Origin: an uncultured Acidobacteriota bacterium
Lineage (GTDB): Bacteria > Acidobacteriota > Thermoanaerobaculia > Gp7-AA8
Assembly: GCA_937870635.1 (NCBI GenBank)
Contig: CALMZP010000097.1
Coordinates: forward strand, 1-62,562
DNA length: 62,562 bases
Direction: 5' to 3'
A program made the translations under genes and the position numbers. Of the stretch, positions 1 to 8,330 are shown in pieces. How positions within the stretch are numbered: the first letter of the stretch is position 1; each line of letters begins with the position of its first letter. Below the pieces are notes generated by a model. The model was not told the origin of the DNA. It saw only the letters and a program-made list of their open reading frames with translations, and searched no databases.

Positions 1-810
1 CACAAGCTCGTGGTCGAGACACAGGCGCCGCTCCGTATCGCCGCGGATCAGCATCAGCTTCACCAGGCGTTCATCAATCTCATTCTCAACGCGCGCGATG
101 CAATGCCCGAGGGCGGCGTGATTACGCTCGGGGTATCGCGCGAAAGTTCCGGCGCGAAGTTCGTGTTTGGAGAGGTCCCGCATGTGGAGCGGTTCGCTCA
201 TCTCGTCATCGAAGACACGGGGATCGGAATGTCCACCGAAACGCTCGATCGCATCTTCGAGCCGCTCTTTACGACCAAGAAGAACGGCACCGGCCTGGGG
301 CTTCCCGTTACCCGCCAGGTCGTGACTCGGCACGGCGGCGAGATGTTCGTCGAGAGCAAGCCCGGCAAAGGGACGCGATTCCACCTCTTCATACCGCTCA
401 CCGGCGTACCGCAGACCGCGGTGGCTGCTCAGGCGAACGCCCACTTCACAAAGTGCCGCAAGGTCCTCCTGGTCGAGGACGAATCCTCCGTGGCCGCCGG
501 GATCGCCGCGCTGCTCGAATCGGAAGGCATCGCAGTGGAGGTGGCCGCTACCGGCGAGGCGGTCCTGCCGGCGCTCGCCGTCTCGCGTCCGGACGCTGTC
601 ATTCTCGACATCGGTCTGCCCGATATCGAAGGAACGAGAGTGTACGAGCGGATCGCCACGCAATACCCCGATCTCCCGGTGGTGTTCTCCAGCGGCCACG
701 GCGACGCCTTGAAACTGGAGCAGTACCTTTTGAACCCGCACGTGGCTTTCCTTCTCAAACCCTACGAGATCGAAACGTTGCTGGAGACGCTGAATCGCGT
801 GGTGGCGTGA
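1..810 (+). CDS. Hybrid sensor histidine kinase, C-terminal part (5' truncated)
   Basis: The frame is open from the first base, so the gene begins upstream of the window. The visible part is the HATPase domain: N-box NLILNARDAMPEGG, G1 box DTGIGMS and G2 box GTGLGLPVTRQVV. After a short linker comes a receiver domain (from KVLLVEDE) with acidic pocket ED, phospho-acceptor Asp in LDIGLPD, and the conserved Lys in LLKPY. The kinase would pass phosphate from its (unseen) His to this attached receiver or to another protein. There is no output domain after the receiver and the protein ends at 810. The input domain is outside the window, so the signal is unknown. Confidence 0.93.
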   Translation, partial: HKLVVETQAPLRIAADQHQLHQAFINLILNARDAMPEGGVITLGVSRESSGAKFVFGEVPHVERFAHLVIEDTGIGMSTETLDRIFEPLFTTKKNGTGLGLPVTRQVVTRHGGEMFVESKPGKGTRFHLFIPLTGVPQTAVAAQANAHFTKCRKVLLVEDESSVAAGIAALLESEGIAVEVAATGEAVLPALAVSRPDAVILDIGLPDIEGTRVYERIATQYPDLPVVFSSGHGDALKLEQYLLNPHVAFLLKPYEIETLLETLNRVVA

Positions 811-831
811 CGACTCGCCGTGCACCGGGCA

Positions 832-863
832 CCGTTAACCGTTAACCGTTAACGGTTAACGGT
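832..863. repeat. GTTAACC/GGTTAAC heptamer palindrome
   Basis: Tandem 7-nt words CCGTTAA switch orientation to GGTTAAC half-way, giving a palindrome. A run of ten C follows at 864-873. The same heptamer is arrayed at 23350-23380. Confidence 0.85.
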
Positions 864-872
864 CCCCCCCCC

Positions 873-898
873 CGCGGGCGAGGTCGCCCGCGCTCCAC
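873..898 (-). repeat. GC-rich REP-like palindrome, copy 1
   Basis: Core CGCGGGCGAGGTCGCCCGCG followed by CTCCAC. This is the reverse orientation of the copies at 2501, 26993 and 38635. It lies between the kinase and the prenyltransferase gene. Confidence 0.85.
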
Positions 899-935
899 AG
901 ATCTGCCTACGGTCCAGGGTCCAGGGTTCAAGGTC

Positions 936-941
936 TACACT
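936..941 (+). promoter_or_regulatory. -10-like hexamer TACACT before the UbiA gene
   Basis: TACACT ends 9 nt before the GTG at 951. No Shine-Dalgarno is visible, so a leaderless transcript is possible. Confidence 0.45.
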
Positions 942-950
942 ACGCACCGC

Positions 951-1907
951 GTGCCCAAGCCTTACATCGCTCTCGCCCGTCCCTTCACGCTTCTTCCACC
1001 GCTCCTCGGCATCATCTCGGGAGCGATCTGCGCCTGGGGCTCCGCGCACAATCCTGATCCGTCACGACATCTGACGGCGTCGGTGGTTCTCACCGTCGTT
1101 CTGGGCTCGCTCTGCGCGTCATTTCTCAACGCGGCATCGAACGCGATCAATCAGATCTACGACCTCGAGATCGATCGGATCAACAAGCCGGGGCGTCCGC
1201 TGGTCACCGGCGAGCTCACCCTGCGCCAGGCGTGGATCTTCACGTGGGTGACGTACGCGCTGGCGATCGTTCCGACATGGCTCGTCGTCGTTTATCCATA
1301 CACGGAGTGGACGCAGAAGCTCTTCGCTCCGCTCTCCGCGCACGAATGCTTCTGGATCTACATCGCGGGCATGGTCTTCACGTTCATCTACTCCGCTCCG
1401 GCGATGGGACGCACGAAGCGCCACGCGATCCTGGCGAACGTGACGATCGCCATCCCGCGCGGATGCCTGCTGAAGGTCGCCGGATGGACGATGGTCGCCA
1501 GCGCAAGGCATGCGGAGCCGTGGTTCATAGGCGGCATCTTCATGTTCTTTCTGCTCGGAGCCGCATCGACGAAGGACTTCAGCGACATGAAGGGAGATCT
1601 CGCCGGCGGATGTCACACGCTGCCGATCCGTTTCGGCGTGCGCCGCGCGGCGTGGATGATCGCGCCGTTCTTCGTTCTGCCGTGGCTCCTGATGCCTGTT
1701 GGCGTTTCCCTGGGCGTCCTGACAGGAAACGCGACGTTCATCTCGGTGCTGGGTGTCGCCCTTGCGATCTGGGGCGCGTACACGGTGTACCTCATCGTGC
1801 GCAACCCCGATGAGTTGACGGCCACTGAGAATCACCCGTCGTGGCGGCACATGTATCTGATGCTGATGGCGGCTCAGATCGGGTTCGCGATCGCCTATCT
1901 CGTCTAG
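951..1907 (+). CDS. UbiA-family prenyltransferase
   Basis: A 318-residue polytopic membrane protein that transfers a polyprenyl chain to an aromatic or other acceptor. The first Asp-rich motif is NQIYDLEIDRINKPGRPLV (D71, D75); the second is STKDFSDMKGD (D209, D212, D216). Both are needed in the family to bind the prenyl diphosphate through Mg2+. The YSAP segment near residue 148 and the KDFSDMKGD form resemble the chlorophyll-synthase/DGGGP-synthase branch more than UbiA itself. No quinone or pigment genes are adjacent, so the acceptor cannot be named. The GTG start is chosen because it begins the conserved N-terminus (LARPFTLLPP) and follows a -10-like box. Confidence 0.88.
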   Translation: MPKPYIALARPFTLLPPLLGIISGAICAWGSAHNPDPSRHLTASVVLTVVLGSLCASFLNAASNAINQIYDLEIDRINKPGRPLVTGELTLRQAWIFTWVTYALAIVPTWLVVVYPYTEWTQKLFAPLSAHECFWIYIAGMVFTFIYSAPAMGRTKRHAILANVTIAIPRGCLLKVAGWTMVASARHAEPWFIGGIFMFFLLGAASTKDFSDMKGDLAGGCHTLPIRFGVRRAAWMIAPFFVLPWLLMPVGVSLGVLTGNATFISVLGVALAIWGAYTVYLIVRNPDELTATENHPSWRHMYLMLMAAQIGFAIAYLV

Positions 1908-1923
1908 TGTGGTGAAATGAATC

Positions 1924-2853
1924 ATGCTCGACCTGAGCGCTGAGATGGAGCGGCTGGGAGCGACCCCAGCGGCGCTTGCCCGCGAGCGGCGCGAAGTCTT
2001 CTCGATCTTTCCTGAGCTGCGCGCGATGTCGTGGGGCGGGGCGACGCTCATCGCCACGGGCGCGGGTGTCCTTCTCTCGAGGAATCTCGACCGCATCGGC
2101 CCCTTCGCTCTGGCGACGGCGGTGCTCGTTGCCGCCGCTGCCGCTTACGGCTATGCGATCTGGCGGAAACGCTCGGCACGCACCTCCCTCGTCGATGAGT
2201 ACATCCTTCTTCTGGGTGCGCTGCTGCTCAGCGCTGACCTCGGATACATCGAGGCGCAGTTTCATCTCCTCGATCATGGCTGGCCGCGCCATCTGCTCGT
2301 GCTGACGGTGATCCATGCTGCGGGCGCGTACTACTTCGGCTCGCGCACGCTGCTCGCCCTGTCGCTGATGGCGCTCACGGCGTGGATGGGGATCGAGCGC
2401 CGCGTGGACGCCGTCTTCGATTCCGGAACGGAGACGGGAATCCGGGCCATGGTGACGGCCGCCATGATTCTGCTCTGGCGCGCCGCGGATTCCAGATGGC
2501 GTGGAGCGCGGGCGACCCCGCCCGCGCATTCTTTCCAGCGTGTCTTCGAGCACGCCGCAGCGAACGTGGCACTCGCGGGAGCGATGATGCTGGTGTTCCA
2601 GAACGGCACGCGGTTCATCGGCACGGTCATCGTCCTCGCATTCGCGGCGTTCACGATGCGCTACGGATTCAAGGTGCGTGTCGAGTCGTTCGTGATCTAC
2701 GCGTACGCTTATGCCGCCCTGGCAGTGCTCGTCCTCGGCGCGGATCTGATCCGTGTCGATGAACTGATCATGCTCTTCCTGATCGTCGCTTCGATCGCCG
2801 CCATCGCCGGCCTGTTTTTCCTCCACAGCGAATTCCGGAGAAGAAAGGCATGA
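1924..2853 (+). CDS. DUF2157-like multi-spanning membrane protein
   Basis: 309 residues. A soluble N-terminal segment of about 45 residues is followed by roughly eight hydrophobic helices. It resembles the predicted membrane proteins of the DUF2157 type, whose function is unknown. It overlaps the next gene by four bases (ATGA), so the two are probably translationally coupled and their products may work together. Residues 193-202 (WRGARATPPA) are encoded by a copy of a dispersed GC-rich palindrome (2501-2527) and fall in a loop between hydrophobic segments. Family assignment rests on topology and pairing, not on a motif. Confidence 0.7.
   Translation: MLDLSAEMERLGATPAALARERREVFSIFPELRAMSWGGATLIATGAGVLLSRNLDRIGPFALATAVLVAAAAAYGYAIWRKRSARTSLVDEYILLLGALLLSADLGYIEAQFHLLDHGWPRHLLVLTVIHAAGAYYFGSRTLLALSLMALTAWMGIERRVDAVFDSGTETGIRAMVTAAMILLWRAADSRWRGARATPPAHSFQRVFEHAAANVALAGAMMLVFQNGTRFIGTVIVLAFAAFTMRYGFKVRVESFVIYAYAYAALAVLVLGADLIRVDELIMLFLIVASIAAIAGLFFLHSEFRRRKA
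2501..2527 (+). repeat. REP-like palindrome, copy 2, inside a coding sequence
   Basis: GTGGAGCGCGGGCGACCCCG followed by CCCGCGC. It lies in frame in the membrane protein gene and encodes the peptide GARATPPA without breaking it. Confidence 0.9.
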
Positions 2854-3833
2854 CCGGGCCGACTGTGGCGGACGAGCGCGCGCTCGAACTGCGCGCGCGA
2901 GGGTTCGATGCTCCGATGGAGGTGGCGTGGCGCCGGAACTCTCTCGGACTGTCGATTCTTTTCTTCGTTCTGGCGAGCATCGCGGTGTTCGCGACCTTCG
3001 GGTTTTTCAAGTTGATCGACATGCCCGGTGCCGGATACATCACCGCGGCGGTCTGCCTGGCTCTTGCAGAGGGTTTGATCCGCACGCGCCGTTTCTTCGG
3101 TACAGGGGTCGAGTCCGCGCTGTGGCTCGGCGGCCTCTTCGCGTTCATCTTCGGGCTGCCGGGCAGCGGCAGCGAAGAGGTGATCCTGCTGTTTGCGACC
3201 GCATCTGCGATTGCCGGATGGCGTGTGCGCAACGCACTTTTCGGCGGGTTCGCCTGCGCGCTGACGATCGGGTACTTCATCGCGAAGAATGAGCACATCG
3301 TTGCGGTCGTAGCAGCGATCGTCGTGACTCTCGTCGCAGTCGCCGCAGTTGCCCGCGAATGGCGGCGCCCGTCCACCGAAGCTCTGTGGATGGTCCTGGC
3401 CCTCGTATCGATGCCTGTCGCGACACTCGGCGGTCTCCGGCGGATCGAGGCATGGTGGTCGATTGTTTTCACGCTGCTTGCAGCCGCGTTGATCACAATC
3501 GGCCTCAAACTCCGATCGCACACACCGCTGATTGCCGCCGCGGTGAACGCGGTAATCGCCGTCGCCGTACTGGCCGCGCACGACCTTCTTCCTTTCGCTG
3601 TCGAATGGCGGCTGGTCACTGCCGGCGCAGCGCTCCTTGCTGCCAGCGCTCTCATCGCGCGCGCGATGCGCGAACGCACAACAGGCATCGTCGCCACTCC
3701 GGAAGCGTTGACGAAAGCGGACGACGATCTCCAGATCCTGGCCACCATCGCCGCCCAACCGCACGTCGAAGTTCAGCCCGCTACATCCGAGGGTGGCCGT
3801 TTCGGCGGAGCGGGTTCCACGGGCGAGTTTTAG
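2850..3833 (+). CDS. DUF4401-like membrane protein, partner of the preceding gene
   Basis: 327 residues with a short cytosolic N-terminus, about eight to nine predicted helices, and a polar Gly-rich C-terminal tail of about 40 residues. DUF2157 and DUF4401 proteins are often adjacent; here the start codon overlaps the previous stop (ATGA). No catalytic motif is visible and no function is known. The reading frame stays open into the region before the oxidoreductase at 3847 but stops at 3833. Confidence 0.7.
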   Translation: MTGPTVADERALELRARGFDAPMEVAWRRNSLGLSILFFVLASIAVFATFGFFKLIDMPGAGYITAAVCLALAEGLIRTRRFFGTGVESALWLGGLFAFIFGLPGSGSEEVILLFATASAIAGWRVRNALFGGFACALTIGYFIAKNEHIVAVVAAIVVTLVAVAAVAREWRRPSTEALWMVLALVSMPVATLGGLRRIEAWWSIVFTLLAAALITIGLKLRSHTPLIAAAVNAVIAVAVLAAHDLLPFAVEWRLVTAGAALLAASALIARAMRERTTGIVATPEALTKADDDLQILATIAAQPHVEVQPATSEGGRFGGAGSTGEF

Positions 3834-3834
3834 T

Positions 3835-3840
3835 TACACT
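3835..3840 (+). promoter_or_regulatory. -10-like hexamer TACACT before the molybdopterin oxidoreductase
   Basis: It sits in the context TTAGTTACACT directly after the previous stop codon. Six bases separate it from the ATG at 3847 and there is no Shine-Dalgarno. Confidence 0.5.
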
Positions 3841-3846
3841 CCCGGC

Positions 3847-6021
3847 ATGGCTCGCCCAGGCTATTCCGCGGGCGGCGGCGTCGCCGCCGTCTTCTACGTA
3901 CTTCGTCTCGCTCTTCAGGTCGGCCCGTTCAAACTGTGGAAACGATCCCGTTCCCGCAACGCGTGCAAGACATGCGCGGTGGGCATGGGAGGTCAACGCG
4001 GCGGCATGGTCAACGAGGAAGGGCACTTCCCCGAGATCTGCAAGAAGTCCATTCAGGCCCAGGCCGCGGACATGGCCGGCGCGATCAGCGAAGAGTTCTT
4101 CCGCACGACCCCGATCTCCGCTCTCGAGCGCCTGACCTCCGCTCAGTTCGAAAAACTCGGCCGCCTCACATTCCCGATCATGGCTTCCGAAGGTGATTCA
4201 CATTTCCGCAGGATCTCGTGGGACGAGGCTTATGAACGTGCTGCCGGAGCGTTCCGCGGCGCGAAGCCGGAAGAAACGTTCTTCTATTCGTCCGGCCGCG
4301 CGAGCAACGAAGCGGCCTACCTGATGATGCTCGTTGCGCGCGCATACGGCACGGCCAACATCAATAACTGCTCCTACTACTGTCATCAGGCGTCCGGCGT
4401 CGCGCTCTCCCACGTCTACGGCTCGGGCACGGCTTCCATCACTCTGGATGACCTTCGCGAGGCCGACGTCGCTCTCGTCGCCGGTGCCAATCCCGCCAGC
4501 AATCACCCCCGCCTCATCACGCAGCTCGTCGATCTCCGCAAACGCGGCGGGAAGGTGATCGTCGTCAATCCACTGCGCGAGCTGGGTCTGGTGCGCTTCC
4601 GGATTCCATCGAAAGTCGGGAGCATGCTCTTCGGGTCGACCGTCTCCGACGTGTACCTTCAGCCGCATATCGGCGGCGACATCGCGCTCTACAAAATGCT
4701 GCTCAAGGAACTGGTGGGGCGCGGTGCAATCGACGAGCATTTTCTCGCCGCACACACCACGGGTTGGGACGAAGTGCGGCGCGACCTCGAGGCCTCGTCG
4801 TGGGAGTCGCTTGCCGCGGCGTCCGGTCTCTCACGGGCCGACATCGCCGGGGCGGTGGAGATTCTCGCCGCGGGGAAGCGCGGGATCTTTCTCTGGGCGA
4901 TGGGCCTCACTCACCACACCTTCGGAACGGACAATATTCTTGCGCTTTCGAACCTCGCGCTCGCGCGGGGATGGCTTGGGAAACGCGGCGCGGGTCTTCT
5001 CCCGATCCGCGGCCATTCGAATGTGCAGGGCGTCGGATCGATGGGCGTCGCACCCGAATTGCGCACCGCGTTCCGCGAGCGGTTCGAATCGATGTACGGC
5101 ATCGCGTCGAAGGCAGGAGGATTCGACACCTACCAGTCGATGAACGCCGCACACGACGGCCGCATCAAGGCCGCCCTCCTCCTCGGCGGCAACCTCTTCG
5201 CGAGCAACCCCGACCGTGACTGGGCGGGCCGCAGTCTCCGCAACATCCCCATGACGTTCTCGATGACGACGAAGCTCAACGAAGGCCACGTTCACGGGCG
5301 AGGTGGCACCGCCGTCATCGTTCCCGTGCTCGCGCGCGACGAGGAAGCGCAGGCCACGACGCAGGAATCGATGTTCAACTTCGTCCGGCTGTCGGACGGC
5401 GGCCTTCCGGCCATGCCTGGCGAATTCCGCTCCGAGGTGGAAGTGCTGGCGTCGCTCGCGGAGAGGATTCTGCCGCCGGGGCGTTTCGACTGGCGGCGTC
5501 TCCGGTCGCACGCGGCGCTGCGCGAGGAGATTGCCCGCGTGGTTCCCGGCTTCGAGGCCATGGGCGGCATCGATCGCTCGAAGGAAGAGTTCCAGATCGG
5601 CGGCCGCACGTTTCACGAAGCGAAATTCAAGACACCGGACGGGAAGGCGCACTTCGCGGTCATTCCTCTTCCCGAGACCGCCCCCGCGCCGGGCGGGTTC
5701 AAACTCATGACCATTCGGTCCGAGGGACAGTTCAATACGGTGGTCTACGACGAGGACGATGTCTATCGCGGAGCGAAGACCCGCGATGTGGTCCTCATTT
5801 CACAAGCGGACGCCGACGCCCTCGGCGTCGGCGAGGGAGACAAGGTCGTCGTGAGAAGCGAAGCAGGGCAGATGGCCGCGCGCGTCTCCATCGCCGAGAT
5901 CCGCCCGCGCAACCTGGCCATGTATTACCCGGAAGCGAACGTGCTCGTCCCGCGGCGCCTCGATCCGAGGTCGAAGACGCCGGCGTTCAAGTCGGTGGAT
6001 GTGCGCATCGAGCGGGTCTGA
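3847..6021 (+). CDS. FdhF/YdeP-family molybdopterin oxidoreductase
   Basis: 724 residues. This is a bis-MGD oxidoreductase of the formate-dehydrogenase-alpha-like branch typified by E. coli YdeP. The N-terminus has a Cys motif ACKTCAVGMGGQRGG (C40, C43) with a further Cys at about residue 65, as in YdeP, rather than the complete four-Cys Fe-S set of true formate dehydrogenases. Large molybdopterin domains follow (GRASNEAAYLMM, ARGWLGKRGAGLLPIRGHSNVQG), and a C-terminal molydopterin dinucleotide-binding domain (FNTVVYDEDDVYRGAKTRD, ADALGVGEGDKV). No partner subunit, FdhD or membrane anchor gene is adjacent, so substrate and electron partner are unknown. I prefer the ATG at 3847 because an upstream ATG at 3793 would overlap the previous gene and add unconserved sequence. 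Confidence 0.88.
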   Translation: MARPGYSAGGGVAAVFYVLRLALQVGPFKLWKRSRSRNACKTCAVGMGGQRGGMVNEEGHFPEICKKSIQAQAADMAGAISEEFFRTTPISALERLTSAQFEKLGRLTFPIMASEGDSHFRRISWDEAYERAAGAFRGAKPEETFFYSSGRASNEAAYLMMLVARAYGTANINNCSYYCHQASGVALSHVYGSGTASITLDDLREADVALVAGANPASNHPRLITQLVDLRKRGGKVIVVNPLRELGLVRFRIPSKVGSMLFGSTVSDVYLQPHIGGDIALYKMLLKELVGRGAIDEHFLAAHTTGWDEVRRDLEASSWESLAAASGLSRADIAGAVEILAAGKRGIFLWAMGLTHHTFGTDNILALSNLALARGWLGKRGAGLLPIRGHSNVQGVGSMGVAPELRTAFRERFESMYGIASKAGGFDTYQSMNAAHDGRIKAALLLGGNLFASNPDRDWAGRSLRNIPMTFSMTTKLNEGHVHGRGGTAVIVPVLARDEEAQATTQESMFNFVRLSDGGLPAMPGEFRSEVEVLASLAERILPPGRFDWRRLRSHAALREEIARVVPGFEAMGGIDRSKEEFQIGGRTFHEAKFKTPDGKAHFAVIPLPETAPAPGGFKLMTIRSEGQFNTVVYDEDDVYRGAKTRDVVLISQADADALGVGEGDKVVVRSEAGQMAARVSIAEIRPRNLAMYYPEANVLVPRRLDPRSKTPAFKSVDVRIERV

Positions 6022-6086
6022 CTCATCACCCGAAAAAGCGGTGAAGGTCGTCCCCGTCAAGGACGGCCACACCCGTTACACTGCCG

Positions 6087-7862
6087 GTGTTGAGCGCGCG
6101 GCAACTCACGATGCACTGGGTTTGCGCCTTTGTCCTTCTGGGCGCTTTCTTTCTCCGGGCGCCGGTGCTGTGGGACCTCGACTCGTACTACCACCTCGCC
6201 GTGGCGCGCCATTATCTGGAGAGCGGAGTTGCTGCCCCGGTACCGTGGCTGCGTTTCAGCCTGCTCAGCAGCGGGGCTGACAAGGAGTGGCTGTTCCATC
6301 TGCTGCTGATGCCCTTCGCGGCGTTGGCCGACCCGGCGATCGGCGGCCGCGTCGCGCTCGCGGCGATCAACGCAACGATCGCCACGGTCATCGCCGCGAT
6401 CGCTGGACGCGCCCTCGGCTCCGCGGCACTCGTGGTGCCGCTCTGGCTGTGGATCGCCGCTCCGCCATTCTTCGCGCGGATGATGCGGCTGCGGCCGGAG
6501 CTGCTGGCCCTGCTCATCATCCTGTGCGCGATCGTCGCCGCCGCGAAGGGCCGATACCGCATTCTCGGGCTGCTCGCCTTCGCGTTCGCGTCCGCTTACA
6601 CCGCTTTCCACGTGTTCGTAGCGCTGGCAATCGCCTGGCAGGTGTGGCAGTGGTTCGCGGCGCGGGAGCGGAACTTCCACATCATCGGCGCAACGCTCGC
6701 CGGGACGGCCGCGGGACTGTTCCTCCGGCCACATCCGATCGAGAACCTGAAGCTCTGGTACGTCCAGAACGTCGAGTTCTTTCAGCACGTCGATCGGCTC
6801 GACGTCGGCGCGGAGATCCATCCGCCCGCGTGGCCGCAGACGATCATTCGTTCATCGGTGTGGATCGCGACGCTGATCGTCATCGCTCTGCTGGCGACGC
6901 GGAAAGGACACGCGGTTGATCGTGAGGCGAAGCTTTTCGCGTTCACCGCGATCAGCGCCGCCGCGTTCCTGATCCTGTTCGTTCGTATGGGCCGCATGGC
7001 GACGTATGTCTATCCACTCCTGACTCTCGTCGTTGTGCTCGCCGCGTGGAGGCGCGTCCGCGTGCGGACAGCGGCGATCATCTTTGCCGGGGGCGCTGCT
7101 CTAGCGCTGCCGCTGACCTTCGATCGCGGCGTTCGCGATGTCATCGTGCACCTCTCCACGGCGGTGTCGGAGCTCGACTGGTTCACGTTTGGCCGCGCCG
7201 TGCCGTCCGGCGCGAAGGTGGCCGCCACATGGGCGAGTACCGAGGCGTATGTGTTCTGGGCTCCGCAGGGCCGGTATTTGAACGCGCTCGATCCGCTGTT
7301 CATGGCCCGGCCGTATCCGCGCGCGCATGCAGCGCAGCGCCGGCTGTTCAGCGGTCTCGATCCGGACGTGCCGTTCACCCTCCAGCGGGGCCTAGACAGC
7401 GATTACCTGGCACTCGACTGGACCACCGCGCCGCCGCTTCTCGTCGAACGTCTTCGCGGCGATCCGCGTCTCCAGGTCGTGTACGGCGGATACAACGCTC
7501 TTTTCCGCGTGCGTGCCGCGCCGGGCTTCATCACAGCGTGGGATCCCGCTGCAGCGAGTGCCGGCGATCCGATCGCGGCATTCGTCGACGTCACGGAGCT
7601 GGCGAAAGACGGATGCGCGACAGTTCGTCACCAGTTGAACGCCGATGTTGGCTCCAGCGTCACGCTGGCGTTCGCTCCATGGGGTCCTTCCGCGCTCATG
7701 ATCGACGGCATGGAGCTGGTGAGGGAGGACGAATCGCCGCTGGCGATCCTCGCTCGCGAAAAAAAAATCGAGATTCTTCTGTCCGCGGGTGTGCATACGG
7801 TCGAGGTGAGGACGTGTCGTGACCGTGGAACCGCCGGCTTTTTCCTGCGGCGCGTTCGATAG
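6087..7862 (+). CDS. GT-C-like polytopic membrane protein
   Basis: 591 residues with about ten hydrophobic helices in the first 370 residues and a soluble C-terminal half. Near the N-terminus, after the first helix, is WDLDSYYHLAVARHYLESG. This resembles the acidic Asp-x-x-Tyr-His motif in the first external loop of GT-C glycosyltransferases such as STT3/AglB and PMT-like enzymes. That suggests a lipid-linked sugar transferase facing the periplasm. The C-terminal 230 residues are not recognised. The start could be the GTG at 6087 or the TTG at 6090; a TACACT box lies at 6077-6082. There is no glycosylation cluster nearby, so the substrate is unknown. Confidence 0.65.
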   Translation: MLSARQLTMHWVCAFVLLGAFFLRAPVLWDLDSYYHLAVARHYLESGVAAPVPWLRFSLLSSGADKEWLFHLLLMPFAALADPAIGGRVALAAINATIATVIAAIAGRALGSAALVVPLWLWIAAPPFFARMMRLRPELLALLIILCAIVAAAKGRYRILGLLAFAFASAYTAFHVFVALAIAWQVWQWFAARERNFHIIGATLAGTAAGLFLRPHPIENLKLWYVQNVEFFQHVDRLDVGAEIHPPAWPQTIIRSSVWIATLIVIALLATRKGHAVDREAKLFAFTAISAAAFLILFVRMGRMATYVYPLLTLVVVLAAWRRVRVRTAAIIFAGGAALALPLTFDRGVRDVIVHLSTAVSELDWFTFGRAVPSGAKVAATWASTEAYVFWAPQGRYLNALDPLFMARPYPRAHAAQRRLFSGLDPDVPFTLQRGLDSDYLALDWTTAPPLLVERLRGDPRLQVVYGGYNALFRVRAAPGFITAWDPAAASAGDPIAAFVDVTELAKDGCATVRHQLNADVGSSVTLAFAPWGPSALMIDGMELVREDESPLAILAREKKIEILLSAGVHTVEVRTCRDRGTAGFFLRRVR

Positions 7863-8235
7863 GTTTCCTCGGCTGCATCGCGGAAAAGGGGTCATCAGCG
7901 GGAGGGCGAACCGCAAAGGCCCGGTTTTCCGCAGATCGAGGCTCTCCGCCGCTTTTTCGCCATTTTTCTCCATGGCTCAGTCTGCTAAATCGTGCGGAAA
8001 TCATGCGTAAAAATCGATGAAAAATCATCTACGAAAAACATGTGCAAAAGGTGTGGAAAAGGGGCGGATAAACTGCGGATGGACGCCGGGAATCCTGTGA
8101 AAAACGCTGCGGATTTCCTGTCGGAAACCGGTGGATAAGTGGTGGAAATCAGGCTTGCACACCGTCGTGTGCGAAATAAGCTAAAGCCCTCAAACCAGAA
8201 TACTTACGCTAGGAATAGTGTTACCGGAGTCAGCC
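7863..8235. other. AT-richer intergenic region with DnaA-box-like words
   Basis: No convincing gene is seen here. The stretch 7985-8160 is richer in A/T than its surroundings and contains words close to the DnaA box TGTGGATAA: TGTGGAAAA at 8052-8060, GGCGGATAA at 8063-8071, GGTGGATAA at 8130-8138, plus GGTGGAAAT just after. None is a perfect box. dnaA, dnaN, gyrB and rpmH are absent, so a true oriC is not supported. The hairpin GCACAC-CGTC-GTGTGC lies near 8156-8171. Confidence 0.4.
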
Positions 8236-8253
8236 ACCACAAGATCTGGTGGT
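8236..8253. promoter_or_regulatory. Candidate operator palindrome upstream of the reductase promoter
   Basis: ACCACAAGATCTGGTGGT is an 18-bp palindrome with one mismatched pair, ending 7 nt before the -35 element. The position suits a repressor or activator site. It does not match the NrdR box as I know it. Confidence 0.4.
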
Positions 8254-8260
8254 CGTCCTC

Positions 8261-8289
8261 TTGACATCGCCGGGGAGCGAGCGTAGCTT
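8261..8289 (+). promoter_or_regulatory. Sigma70-type promoter of the reductase leader
   Basis: TTGACA at 8261-8266, a 17-bp spacer, and TAGCTT at 8284-8289. This is the best -35/-10 pair in the window. Expected transcription start is about 8296, about 35 nt before the small ORF at 8331. Confidence 0.75.
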
Positions 8290-8330
8290 GGGCCGCAACA
8301 CAAAACAACACGGTGAAGCGAGGGAGGACC

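Noticed and set aside
832-898. Phage or integron attachment site
   Set aside because: Palindromic heptamers occur without integrase, tRNA or gene cassettes nearby.
1119-2826. Two long overlapping minus-strand frames opposite the UbiA and membrane protein genes
   Set aside because: Both are antisense shadows with very high Arg/His/Asp content and no start signals.
4198-5652. Long antisense frames inside the molybdopterin oxidoreductase gene
   Set aside because: These are Arg/His/Asp-rich shadows typical of high-G+C antisense frames.
7985-8160. Chromosomal replication origin
   Set aside because: No perfect DnaA box and none of dnaA, dnaN, gyrB, rpmH or parAB nearby; kept only as a weak regulatory observation.
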